Shown here one piece after another: positions 10,832 through 17,960 of a stretch of 64,000 nucleotides of DNA; the first letter of the stretch is position 1; every line of letters starts with the position of its first letter. The notes below the pieces were generated by a model. That model was not told where the DNA came from. It made no database searches and was given only the letters and a program-made list of their open reading frames with translations. The stretch comes from Flagellimonas nanhaiensis (GTDB taxonomy: Bacteria; Bacteroidota; Bacteroidia; Flavobacteriales; Flavobacteriaceae). The stretch is from assembly GCF_003382275.1 (NCBI RefSeq), contig NZ_QTJX01000002.1, positions 868,001-932,000 of the forward strand, given 5' to 3'. The position numbers and the translations under genes are program-made.

Positions 10832-11614
10832 ATGGATTACGAGAACATTTACATTGAAGAAGAAAACAACATTGCAACCATAACCATCAACCGACCCAAA
10901 AAACTAAATGCCCTCAACAAAAGGACCATTGAAGAACTGCATGTGGCCTTCAAAGAATTGGAAGATGACAGGGAAATCAAAGTGATTATAATCACGGGAA
11001 GTGGGGAAAAAGCCTTTGTTGCCGGGGCGGACATCTCTGAGTTTGCCGAATTTTCGGTGGAGCAGGGTCGCGAGTTGGCCGCAAAGGGTCAACAAACCCT
11101 ATTTGATTTAGTGGATAACCTTTCAACACCTGTAATAGCGGCAGTAAATGGATTTGCCCTTGGAGGTGGATTGGAACTGGCCATGGCATGCCATTTTAGG
11201 GTGGCGAGCACCAATGCAAAAATGGGACTGCCAGAAGTTTCCCTTGGAGTAATCCCAGGATATGGGGGAACCCAACGCCTTCCGCAGCTCATTGGCAAGG
11301 GCAGGGCAATGGAACTGATCATGACAGCAGGTATGGTAAATGCTGAAAAAGCGCTGGAATATGGTTTGGTCAACCATGTGGTTTCTTTAGAGGAATTATT
11401 GCCGTTTTGTCTTAAAATAGCAAGCAGGATATCGAATAACTCTACTGTGGCCATAAAATATGCAATAAAAGCGGTAAATGCAGGTTTTAAGTATGATACT
11501 GATGGTTATGCCACGGAAATTGATGCTTTTGGAACCTGTTTCGGAACAGAGGATTTTAAAGAGGGCACAACGGCCTTTTTGGAAAAACGAAAAGCAGACT
11601 TCCCAGGATCATAG
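10832..11614 (+). CDS. Enoyl-CoA hydratase/isomerase (crotonase family)
   Basis: A 260-aa cytoplasmic crotonase of standard length. The CoA/oxyanion-hole motif AGADISEF is near residue 65, and both glutamates used by enoyl-CoA hydratases are present, in GGGLELAMACH and PEVSLGVIPGYGGTQRL. It likely hydrates trans-2-enoyl-CoA to 3-hydroxyacyl-CoA in fatty-acid or amino-acid breakdown. It follows the histidine kinase by 21 bp and precedes a secreted unknown by 24 bp, so all three may share a transcript, though no functional link is obvious. Confidence 0.93.
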   Translation: MDYENIYIEEENNIATITINRPKKLNALNKRTIEELHVAFKELEDDREIKVIIITGSGEKAFVAGADISEFAEFSVEQGRELAAKGQQTLFDLVDNLSTPVIAAVNGFALGGGLELAMACHFRVASTNAKMGLPEVSLGVIPGYGGTQRLPQLIGKGRAMELIMTAGMVNAEKALEYGLVNHVVSLEELLPFCLKIASRISNNSTVAIKYAIKAVNAGFKYDTDGYATEIDAFGTCFGTEDFKEGTTAFLEKRKADFPGS

Positions 11615-11638
11615 CCATTGGTTTAACCAAGCCAGACT

Positions 11639-13195
11639 ATGATGAAAAAACCAATTATCCTACTGTTCTTGTTTTTGGTGGGGTTTGCTACCGCGGAAGC
11701 GCAAAAAATGCCCATCTCCTATGATTTTGGTGAAAAATTCAATGATAGGTACCGATATTCCAACCTGTTGACCATCGATGAGGACGGCGCAGGAGGGTAC
11801 ATATTGGTCCGCGCCTATTTTCAAGGATTGATCTTAAAGCCAAAAGGATATTTGATCGAGCGGTACAACAAGGACCTGGAACTTGTCTCGGAATACAACT
11901 ATAAGCTTAAGGGACTCAATTTTGTGGATGGCTTTATTAAGAATGGTCAGCTCCATCTTCTTTTCCTCGATTACAATTACAACCGCGGACAATATGAATA
12001 TTGGGTACATACCAGTCCTACCATAAGCTTCAACTTTAAGCCCCAGAAATTGCTTTCCATTGTTTCCGAAGAGGTTAGCAATCCCGTTGGTAAGAACTAT
12101 TACAACCGTAATTTCTCAAGAGGGTTTACAACAACGGTTCTTTTTAATCAAGAAAAAACAGGCTTTATCATAAGTACCCACTTGAAGAAGGGTAAGAACA
12201 ACAAGCACGTTATCCATCTATATGATACCGGCCTGAACAAAAAATTTGAGCATGACTTTTCAGATGAAATTGAAGAAAAGAACTATGCCTTTGAAAATGT
12301 AGCATTTACTAATGACCTTCAGACCGCCTATATTGTGGGCAAGGCCTACTTTAAAAAGAAGCGTTTTCGGGTAGATGAGCGTAAATTTCAATACGAATTG
12401 ATCAAGATTTCCCAAAGTGGAAACCAGACCCAATCTTTTGTAGACCCCGGGAAATATCCAGAGGCTTTGTATCCTGTCATTCTGGATGACAGACTGGTCT
12501 GTGTAGGTTTTTATGCGGATAGAAAGGACAATCGCTATAATGGCATCTCCTATTTTGATGTAAACCCTTCCTCTTTGGAAGTCAATTCCAAAAAATACAA
12601 TCCGTTCTCGCAACAGTTCATGGAGGACAAGTTTGGTAGAGAAGAAGATAAGGTAGTCAAGAATTTGGTGTTCAAGGGAGTTGAGATAACCCGGGACAAT
12701 GAGATTTTCTTCAATGCCGAGGAATACTTTGTGACCACGGGCATGGAGGTTACAGGTGCTGGACAACGAGTACGGATAGAACGGTTCCACCACAACGATA
12801 TCGTGAGTGTCAAACTAAAGGCCGATGGAGAAATGGCTTGGGCCAGAAACATCAACAAGGCAGAGGTTACCCAAGGCGATGGAGCCTATGCATCCTACAG
12901 CTCCTACTGCAAGGATGGAAAAACCTATTTCTTTATCTGCACAGCAGCACAAAATCCGCAGCTTATCAATAACGAACGCCTCATCTTTAAACAAGGACTA
13001 AGCAGAAACCGCAATGTCTTTTTGATTTCCTTGGATGAAAATGGTGTTATGGACTATGAAAAAATCATTGACAACCAAGAAGCTCGTCTCCCCTTCATGG
13101 TTTCCAAACCATTTAAGAACCTACCAGAGAACAATATGCTCTTCTATGCCAAGCGGGGCAGTAAGAAGCAGCTGGTAAAAGTGGACTTCAAGTAG
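11639..13195 (+). CDS. Secreted protein of unknown function
   Basis: A 518-aa protein with a clear signal peptide (KKPIILLFLFLVGFATAEAQ, cleavage near residue 22). The mature part is rich in aromatic residues and beta-strand-like segments with alternating basic and aromatic residues (YNYNRGQYEYWVH, FNAEEYFVTTG), compatible with a beta-propeller or an outer-membrane-associated fold. I recognise no catalytic motif, no lipobox and no type IX sorting tail. It ends 28 bp before a good intrinsic terminator, so it is the last gene of the unit that may begin with the histidine kinase. Confidence 0.8.
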   Translation: MMKKPIILLFLFLVGFATAEAQKMPISYDFGEKFNDRYRYSNLLTIDEDGAGGYILVRAYFQGLILKPKGYLIERYNKDLELVSEYNYKLKGLNFVDGFIKNGQLHLLFLDYNYNRGQYEYWVHTSPTISFNFKPQKLLSIVSEEVSNPVGKNYYNRNFSRGFTTTVLFNQEKTGFIISTHLKKGKNNKHVIHLYDTGLNKKFEHDFSDEIEEKNYAFENVAFTNDLQTAYIVGKAYFKKKRFRVDERKFQYELIKISQSGNQTQSFVDPGKYPEALYPVILDDRLVCVGFYADRKDNRYNGISYFDVNPSSLEVNSKKYNPFSQQFMEDKFGREEDKVVKNLVFKGVEITRDNEIFFNAEEYFVTTGMEVTGAGQRVRIERFHHNDIVSVKLKADGEMAWARNINKAEVTQGDGAYASYSSYCKDGKTYFFICTAAQNPQLINNERLIFKQGLSRNRNVFLISLDENGVMDYEKIIDNQEARLPFMVSKPFKNLPENNMLFYAKRGSKKQLVKVDFK

Positions 13196-13222
13196 CAACG
13201 CCAATTTTAACGTATAAGAATA

Positions 13223-13247
13223 AGCCTCCATTGGGGGCTATTTTTTT
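13223..13247 (+). terminator. Intrinsic terminator
   Basis: A 7-bp stem AGCCTCC/GGGGGCT (one T-G wobble) with a 3-nt loop, followed by a run of seven T. It closes the unit ending at 13195. Confidence 0.85.
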
Positions 13248-13334
13248 GCGCTTCCGCAAGAATGAAAGAAAAATCCTATAAATTAATCTAATCCATCAAT
13301 CCTGCCGTGCAATCCGTCAACCCATACAAGGGAC

Positions 13335-13359
13335 AGGTCAACTATAACATAAATGACCT
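13335..13359 (+). promoter_or_regulatory. Inverted repeat in leader of lipoprotein copy 1
   Basis: AGGTCA (13335-13340) and TGACCT (13354-13359) form a perfect 6-bp inverted repeat around a 13-nt spacer, about 55 bp before the ATG. The same element with the same spacer sequence recurs before the next lipoprotein gene. It may be an operator or an mRNA leader hairpin. Confidence 0.45.
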
Positions 13360-13413
13360 GTTTTACCTTACTAGTTTTGGCGCCATAACCTTTTAAATAA
13401 TAAAAAAAGTATT

Positions 13414-14391
13414 ATGAAAGCATTAAAATTATTTAGCATTGTCATGATGGGCATGGCGATTACCTTAGCTTCTTGTTCCGGAGAAGACGGCAAGGATGGA
13501 CTTCCGGGAGAAGATGGAACCAATGGAACCAATGGAACCAATGGAACCAATGGGACTGACGGCGCAGATGGTGCAGATGGTGCTCCTGGCGAGGACAAAC
13601 CTAATGTGGATTTTTATTTCCAACAAGACTTTAAGGGATATCAGGGCACCCAAGATGCCATGATTAGTGATGCCCATGGAGACAGTAATGGTGAGACTTC
13701 GGTCATTTCATATGACGGAAATAATCCTGGGGATGAGAGATTTACACTGATGCGGTTTGATGGAATTTTTGATGAATTGACCACTGCATTGGTAGACCCT
13801 GAAAGTGGCTTGACGTGTGATGCATCTTTTGATGTAAACCAGGCTATTTTATACATATACATATCGGCACACACCACACAAGGTCTTGATCAATTAGCTA
13901 TACATCTTGGTTTTTACAATGAAACTGACCCATTGTTTGATGAGTCAAGTGCCATATGGGAAGGGCCAAATCAGGTTACTGAATGGCCAGGAGGAGTAGG
14001 AGGAGTAAGTGGAGAATGGGTAGGTCCTTTTCCAAATGAGGATTCCTATTCCATTGCCTATCAAGTTATTACGAATTCCACCAATAGACCCGGATGGGTT
14101 GCTATTCCTTTGCCTAGAAGTGTAGTGCATGAATGGATCTGCAACGAAGAGGCTAATAAGGGGATGCGTTTGGGATTATCTGGACATTCTGAAAATGTAG
14201 CTGGAATTGAGTTTTTCTCCAGTGAGAACCCAGTAAAAGATCTTAGACCTGTTCTTGTAATAGAAACTGAAAAGATGGATCCAGCTTCTGCCAATAAAGG
14301 TTCAATCGGTTCTTCTAAGAAGATGAGTTGGGAAGAAATGACCTATGAGGAAAAAATGGCGCCTTTGTACAGGTTCCTGTCCTCCAAATAA
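13414..14391 (+). CDS. Collagen-like repeat lipoprotein, copy 1
   Basis: A 325-aa lipoprotein: signal MKALKLFSIVMMGMAITLAS then Cys21. Directly after the lipid anchor come about 13 Gly-X-Y triplets (GEDGKDGLPGEDG, then NGT repeats, then DGADGADGAPGED; residues about 23-62), an extended collagen-like stalk. The remaining 260 residues are a domain I do not recognise, with motifs DFYFQQDFKGYQGT, LPRSVVHEWICN and a C-terminus MTYEEKMAPLYRFLS shared almost exactly with the next gene. Together they look like a surface-exposed head on a stalk. The gene has its own leader element and terminator. Function unknown; a role in surface adhesion or envelope structure is only inferred. Confidence 0.85.
   Translation: MKALKLFSIVMMGMAITLASCSGEDGKDGLPGEDGTNGTNGTNGTNGTDGADGADGAPGEDKPNVDFYFQQDFKGYQGTQDAMISDAHGDSNGETSVISYDGNNPGDERFTLMRFDGIFDELTTALVDPESGLTCDASFDVNQAILYIYISAHTTQGLDQLAIHLGFYNETDPLFDESSAIWEGPNQVTEWPGGVGGVSGEWVGPFPNEDSYSIAYQVITNSTNRPGWVAIPLPRSVVHEWICNEEANKGMRLGLSGHSENVAGIEFFSSENPVKDLRPVLVIETEKMDPASANKGSIGSSKKMSWEEMTYEEKMAPLYRFLSSK
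13516..13551 (+). repeat. Four perfect 9-bp tandem repeats inside the collagen-like stalk
   Basis: GGAACCAAT occurs four times head to tail, each unit coding for a Gly-Thr-Asn triplet. Because the unit is 9 bp, gain or loss of copies by slippage would change stalk length without shifting the frame. Confidence 0.9.
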
Positions 14392-14433
14392 GCTTTTTAG
14401 GTAAGGGGCATACTAAACATGTCCATTTAAACG

Positions 14434-14467
14434 GCCATAGTGTACCCATGCATTATGGCTTTTTTTT
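14434..14467 (+). terminator. Intrinsic terminator of lipoprotein copy 1
   Basis: GCCATA/TATGGC stem with a 14-nt loop containing TGTACCCATGCAT, followed by eight T. The loop is shared with the terminator of copy 2. Confidence 0.8.
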
Positions 14468-14539
14468 GGGAGATTTTTGCATGGTCCACTACGGTAAATA
14501 TCAATCCTCATATGCAATCCGTCAAACCATAGATGGGGC

Positions 14540-14564
14540 AGGTCAACTATAACATAAAAGACCT
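14540..14564 (+). promoter_or_regulatory. Duplicated inverted repeat in leader of lipoprotein copy 2
   Basis: AGGTC and GACCT around the same ACTATAACATAAA spacer as the element at 13335-13359, with one substitution that shortens the arms by one base pair each. About 20 bp of upstream sequence (CAATCCGTCAA and following) is also shared. Confidence 0.45.
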
Positions 14565-14613
14565 AGTTGGCCTCCCTAGATTTGGCTTCATAACCTTATT
14601 AAAATAAAAAATT

Positions 14614-15654
14614 ATGAAACTATTTAGATTATTTAATGTGGCCATATGTTGTATGGCTTTAACAATGGTGTCCTGTTCAGGAGAGGATGGTTTGGATGGT
14701 AAGAATGGCGACTCTGGAGCACCAGGTACCCCAGGTACCAATGGTGATGACGGTCTTGCGTGTTGGGACCTGAACGGCAACGGAGTTGGGGATGTCCCAG
14801 AGGATGTAAATGATGACGGTAACTTTGACGCGTTGGACTGCCAAGGAACGGAGGGACTTGACGGTGCAGACAAACCCAATATGGATTTTTATTTCCAAGA
14901 TGGGTTTAAAGGCTACATGGGTACTGTCGATGCAGGCATTATACCTCCTGATTTGGGGACAAATGATGAAGAAATGGGACTTTTATACATAAATAATGGT
15001 CAAATATCAGAGCGAAGAGCTGTTTTACGTTTTGATGGTATTGGCGAAGCCATTGCAGAAGCTCTGGTTGAGGAGGGTGAGGATTGTTCCAACTCTTTTT
15101 ATATGAGCAAGGCTACCTTATATATTTATATTGCAACGTATACCAACGTATATTACGACAATCTATCCATTAAGGTTGGTTTTTATGGCGATCAAGATCC
15201 TTTTTTTGCTGAAGATGAGGCAACCTGGACGGCGGCCAATGTAAATGATGATTGGGGAGATATTGGAGGAGAAAGCGAGCAATGGGCCGGGCCTTTGCAA
15301 TCTGATGATTACCCATCTTTACTGCCTAGAGGCTCAGGTGTAACCTATGGCTGGTTCCCCATTCTTTTACCTAGAAGCGTGGTGGAAGACTGGATTTGCA
15401 ATCCAGAAACCAATAAGGGGATGCGCTTAAGAATAGAACCTGGTTCGGATGAGCTTGGACAAGGCACAATCGATATTGTGACCAGCGACAATCTTTTGGA
15501 GGACTTTAGACCCCTGTTGGTCATTGAGACTGAGGATATAGAACCTGTATCTGCTAATAAAGGAGCAGTAGGTACTTCCAAACCAACTGATTGGGAAAGT
15601 ATGACCTATGAAGAAAAAATGGCGCCGTTGTACAGATTCCTGTCCTTAAAGTAA
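14614..15654 (+). CDS. Collagen-like repeat lipoprotein, copy 2, with Ca-binding-like insert
   Basis: A 346-aa paralogue of the previous gene. The lipoprotein signal ends at VSC (about Cys22). The stalk is shorter (GEDGLDGKNGDSG, APGTPGTNGDDG) and is interrupted by a Cys-bounded segment, residues about 49-75, with two Asp/Asn loops (DLNGNGVGD and DVNDDGNFD) that resemble EF-hand/dockerin calcium loops. The head domain matches copy 1 throughout: DFYFQDGFKGYMGT, LPRSVVEDWICNPETNKGMRL and C-terminal MTYEEKMAPLYRFLS. Leader and terminator are duplicated too, so a whole transcription unit was copied. Function unknown. Confidence 0.85.
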   Translation: MKLFRLFNVAICCMALTMVSCSGEDGLDGKNGDSGAPGTPGTNGDDGLACWDLNGNGVGDVPEDVNDDGNFDALDCQGTEGLDGADKPNMDFYFQDGFKGYMGTVDAGIIPPDLGTNDEEMGLLYINNGQISERRAVLRFDGIGEAIAEALVEEGEDCSNSFYMSKATLYIYIATYTNVYYDNLSIKVGFYGDQDPFFAEDEATWTAANVNDDWGDIGGESEQWAGPLQSDDYPSLLPRGSGVTYGWFPILLPRSVVEDWICNPETNKGMRLRIEPGSDELGQGTIDIVTSDNLLEDFRPLLVIETEDIEPVSANKGAVGTSKPTDWESMTYEEKMAPLYRFLSLK

Positions 15655-15699
15655 AATGTTTTTAGGGTTGGGGATTGTCCAAAAAGAAGAAAGAACGTC

Positions 15700-15792
15700 A
15701 TTCTGAATTCATTTCAGAATCTCAAAAGGATTGATTTTTGATTTAGATGAGAACCTGAAACAAGCCTGCCTGTTGGCAGACAGGTTCAGGTT
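15700..15792. repeat. Intergenic double-hairpin repeat element
   Basis: Two palindromes in tandem: ATTCTGAA (15700-15707)/TTCAGAAT (15713-15720), and AACCTGAA (15752-15759)/TTCAGGTT (15785-15792), the latter enclosing a further CCTG/CAGG hairpin. The composition resembles short repeat elements scattered in flavobacterial intergenic regions. It lies between the lipoprotein copy 2 stop and its distal terminator. Confidence 0.6.
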
Positions 15793-15829
15793 AGCTTGAC
15801 AACAAGGACTTTTAGGATGATCTCATATA

Positions 15830-15869
15830 ACTGGCCGTAATGTACCCATGCATTTCGGCCAGTTTTTTT
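15830..15869 (+). terminator. Intrinsic terminator of lipoprotein copy 2
   Basis: Perfect 8-bp stem ACTGGCCG (15830-15837)/CGGCCAGT (15856-15863), then a T-run. The loop TGTACCCATGCATT matches the copy 1 terminator. It sits about 175 bp after the stop, apparently pushed away by the inserted repeat element at 15700-15792. Confidence 0.85.
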
Positions 15870-15929
15870 ATTGTTTTCAATTTATTCTTTTAATGGATAA
15901 AATCCATAAATTTGGAATAAATCCAACTA

Positions 15930-17003
15930 ATGCAATCCAATAAAACAATCAAGGGGAGGGGAGCCCAAAAAAATACACCCAACAAATTCTTGCAGCACAT
16001 TTATGAGATGCGGGAGGATTTTTTGGAGTTCTGCCGCCATGAAGGAGAGGAGCCAGAGAGCAATAAGACCCAATATATTCCCATTTTTCCCAAGACCATT
16101 GTCAACAAAGTTGACAGTCCGGATGTGGGGATGCTCTATTCCATGAATCCCTACCAAGGTTGTGAACATGGATGTATCTACTGCTACGCTCGCAATACCC
16201 ACGAGTATTGGGGCTACAGTGCCGGACTGGATTTTGAACGTAGGATTTTGGTAAAAAAATCGGCCCCGGAGTTGTTGGAGGCCAAGATCAAACATAAAAA
16301 ATGGGTGGCCCAGACCATTGTGCTCTCTGGCAATACGGATTGCTATCAACCCGCAGAACAAAAATTTGAAATCACGAGAAAATGCTTGGAAGTGTTTCTC
16401 AAATACCGTCACCCTGTGGGCATCATCACCAAGAATGCCGTAATTCTCCGTGATTTGGATATTTTAAAAGAGCTCAATGCCCATCAATTGGTAGGGGTCA
16501 ATATTTCCATCACCTCTTTATCGGAAAAAACAAGGAGAAAACTGGAACCCAGAACAGCCTCGATTCAAAAGAAGTTGAAAACCATAAAGGTCCTTTCGGA
16601 AAACAACATTCCCGTAAATGCCATGCTTGCCCCAATGATTCCCGGAATCAATAGCCATGAGTTGTTAAAGCTGGCCAAAGCCGTTTCAGAACATGGGGCG
16701 CTGTCCTTTGGCTTTACCGTAGTGCGTTTAAATGGCGCCATTGGTCAAATATTTTCGGATTGGATCAAAAAGGCCATGCCGGACAGGGCGGAGAAGGTTC
16801 TCCATTTGATTCAGGATTGCCATGGAGGTTCCATAAACGATAGCAGATTTGGACTTAGAACCCGTGGGGAAGGAAAAATAGCGGATCAAATTCATGACAT
16901 GGCCAAACTGGCTAGGCAACGGTATTTTAAAGGGCGTGTTTTTCCGGCGCTCAACCATGAATTGCACGAGCAGTACAAAAATGGGCAGATGAAATTGTTT
17001 TAG
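15930..17003 (+). CDS. PA0069-family radical SAM protein (SplB-like)
   Basis: A 357-aa cytoplasmic radical S-adenosylmethionine protein of the COG1533/SplB-related PA0069 group. The [4Fe-4S] motif is GCEHGCIYCYARNTHEYWG (CxxxCxxC, near residue 80), with YSAGLDFERRILVKK just after and LSGNTDCYQPAE as a second conserved block; the C-terminus carries FGFTVVRLNG. These proteins are widespread but their reaction is not established; the relation to spore photoproduct lyase suggests nucleic-acid or radical repair chemistry, which is an inference. A palindromic repeat begins at the base right after its stop codon. Confidence 0.9.
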   Translation: MQSNKTIKGRGAQKNTPNKFLQHIYEMREDFLEFCRHEGEEPESNKTQYIPIFPKTIVNKVDSPDVGMLYSMNPYQGCEHGCIYCYARNTHEYWGYSAGLDFERRILVKKSAPELLEAKIKHKKWVAQTIVLSGNTDCYQPAEQKFEITRKCLEVFLKYRHPVGIITKNAVILRDLDILKELNAHQLVGVNISITSLSEKTRRKLEPRTASIQKKLKTIKVLSENNIPVNAMLAPMIPGINSHELLKLAKAVSEHGALSFGFTVVRLNGAIGQIFSDWIKKAMPDRAEKVLHLIQDCHGGSINDSRFGLRTRGEGKIADQIHDMAKLARQRYFKGRVFPALNHELHEQYKNGQMKLF

Positions 17004-17075
17004 TTGTCATTTCGAAGGAGCTGGCGACTGAGAAATCTGGACTATCAGATTTCTCACATACGTTCGAAATGACAA
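17004..17075. repeat. Nested palindromic repeat element
   Basis: Outer arms TTGTCATTTCGAA (17004-17016) and TTCGAAATGACAA (17063-17075) are a perfect 13-bp inverted repeat; inside, GAGAAATCT (17030-17038) pairs with AGATTTCTC (17047-17055). The 72-bp element starts immediately after the radical SAM stop codon. It resembles dispersed flavobacterial intergenic palindromes and could act as a bidirectional transcript-end hairpin. Confidence 0.75.
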
Positions 17076-17104
17076 TAGTATTTTTTAAATAAATTTATAG
17101 AGAT

Positions 17105-17131
17105 TGTCCAATCCATATTTAAGTCTTCGTC
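17105..17131 (+). promoter_or_regulatory. Candidate ECF-type promoter of the DGPF/sigma cassette
   Basis: TGTCCA (17105-17110) and CGTC (17128-17131) are separated by 17 bp, about 58 bp before the first DGPF gene. This resembles a -35/-10 pair recognised by ECF sigma factors, in particular the TGTCGA / CGA-TC type reported for the ECF42 group, with one mismatch in the -35 box. Autoregulation is an inference. Confidence 0.4.
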
Positions 17132-17188
17132 AATAAGGCGTAAACAAAGTATAAACCAGTCCAATTTTAAGGACACAAAACAAAACCC

Positions 17189-17542
17189 ATGAGTAATTTT
17201 TTGTATTTATTTAGAGGAGGTAACGACGCCTACGACAGACTATCCCAAGAAGAAAAACAGGCCCATATGCAAGTTTGGGGAGAATGGATGGGAGGCTTAA
17301 AAGAAAAGGGAACGCTTTTGGATGGCCTTCCTCTGGATAGGGACGGCAAGGTTGTCCACAAACAGGGAACAGTGGTAACCAACGGCCCATTTGCAGAAGG
17401 TGCTGAAATAGTGGGCGGTTACTTGATCGTTTCTGCCAATGACCTTGATGAAGCCGTGGAAATCTCAAAAGGATGCCCCATTTTTGATTATGATGGAGCT
17501 TTTGTGGAAGTACGCGAGATACTATCCATGGACGGACACTAA
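17189..17542 (+). CDS. DGPF/YCII-domain protein 1
   Basis: A 117-aa YCII-related (DGPF) protein. The core motif TNGPFAEGAEIVGGYLIV corresponds to the DGPF signature, here with N in place of D. The N-terminus NFLYLFRGG is identical in the next gene. YCII-like proteins have a dimeric alpha-beta barrel fold; DGPF proteins are the standard partners of ECF42 sigma factors and are thought to be signalling or response proteins of unknown activity. The gene starts a cassette DGPF-DGPF-sigma, 8 bp before the second copy. Confidence 0.92.
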   Translation: MSNFLYLFRGGNDAYDRLSQEEKQAHMQVWGEWMGGLKEKGTLLDGLPLDRDGKVVHKQGTVVTNGPFAEGAEIVGGYLIVSANDLDEAVEISKGCPIFDYDGAFVEVREILSMDGH

Positions 17543-17550
17543 GGAAGTAT

Positions 17551-17907
17551 ATGAGCAACTTCTTATATCTTTTTAGAGGAGGTTATGGTGAATATAACCA
17601 GCTATCCGAAGAAGAAAAAGGAAACTTGACCCAAGAATGGATAGTGTGGTTGGAACGTCTAAAAGAACAGGGAAAACTAATTGAAGGGCTTCCACTATCG
17701 CAAGAAGGAAAAGTGGTGCGCAAAAGAGGAGAGTTAATAACAAACGGGCCTTTCGCGGAAGGAGCAGAGGTAATTGGCGGATACACCATTATAGTGGCCA
17801 AAGATATGGACGAGGCTTTTCTGCTTTCCCAGAACAATCCTCATGCCGCTTTTACAGATGCCAGTCTTGAGATTAGAGAAATAGTAAACATAGATGATCA
17901 CTCTTAA
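17551..17907 (+). CDS. DGPF/YCII-domain protein 2
   Basis: A 118-aa paralogue of the preceding gene with the same N-terminus (NFLYLFRGG) and signature TNGPFAEGAEVIGGYTIIV. It is 8 bp downstream, so the pair is co-transcribed. Divergence in the middle and in the C-terminal helix (AFLLSQNNPHAAF against AVEISKGCPIFDY) suggests the two are not redundant and might form a heterodimer. A terminator hairpin begins 20 bp after its stop, before the sigma factor gene. Confidence 0.92.
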   Translation: MSNFLYLFRGGYGEYNQLSEEEKGNLTQEWIVWLERLKEQGKLIEGLPLSQEGKVVRKRGELITNGPFAEGAEVIGGYTIIVAKDMDEAFLLSQNNPHAAFTDASLEIREIVNIDDHS

Positions 17908-17926
17908 CATATTAGGACTTATAAAG

Positions 17927-17950
17927 GCCCGACTTCTATCGGGCTTTTTT
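17927..17950 (+). terminator. Intrinsic terminator between DGPF genes and sigma gene
   Basis: Perfect 6-bp stem GCCCGA (17927-17932)/TCGGGC (17939-17944) with a 6-nt loop and a T-run of six. It ends only 11 bp before the sigma factor ATG, so sigma transcription from the upstream promoter would need read-through. Confidence 0.85.
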
Positions 17951-17960
17951 AATTTTAACC

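Noticed and set aside
12260-12858. Minus-strand frames of 177 and 102 codons inside the 518-aa secreted protein gene
   Set aside because: Antisense shadows with no recognisable motif; the plus-strand frame has a signal peptide and a matching terminator.
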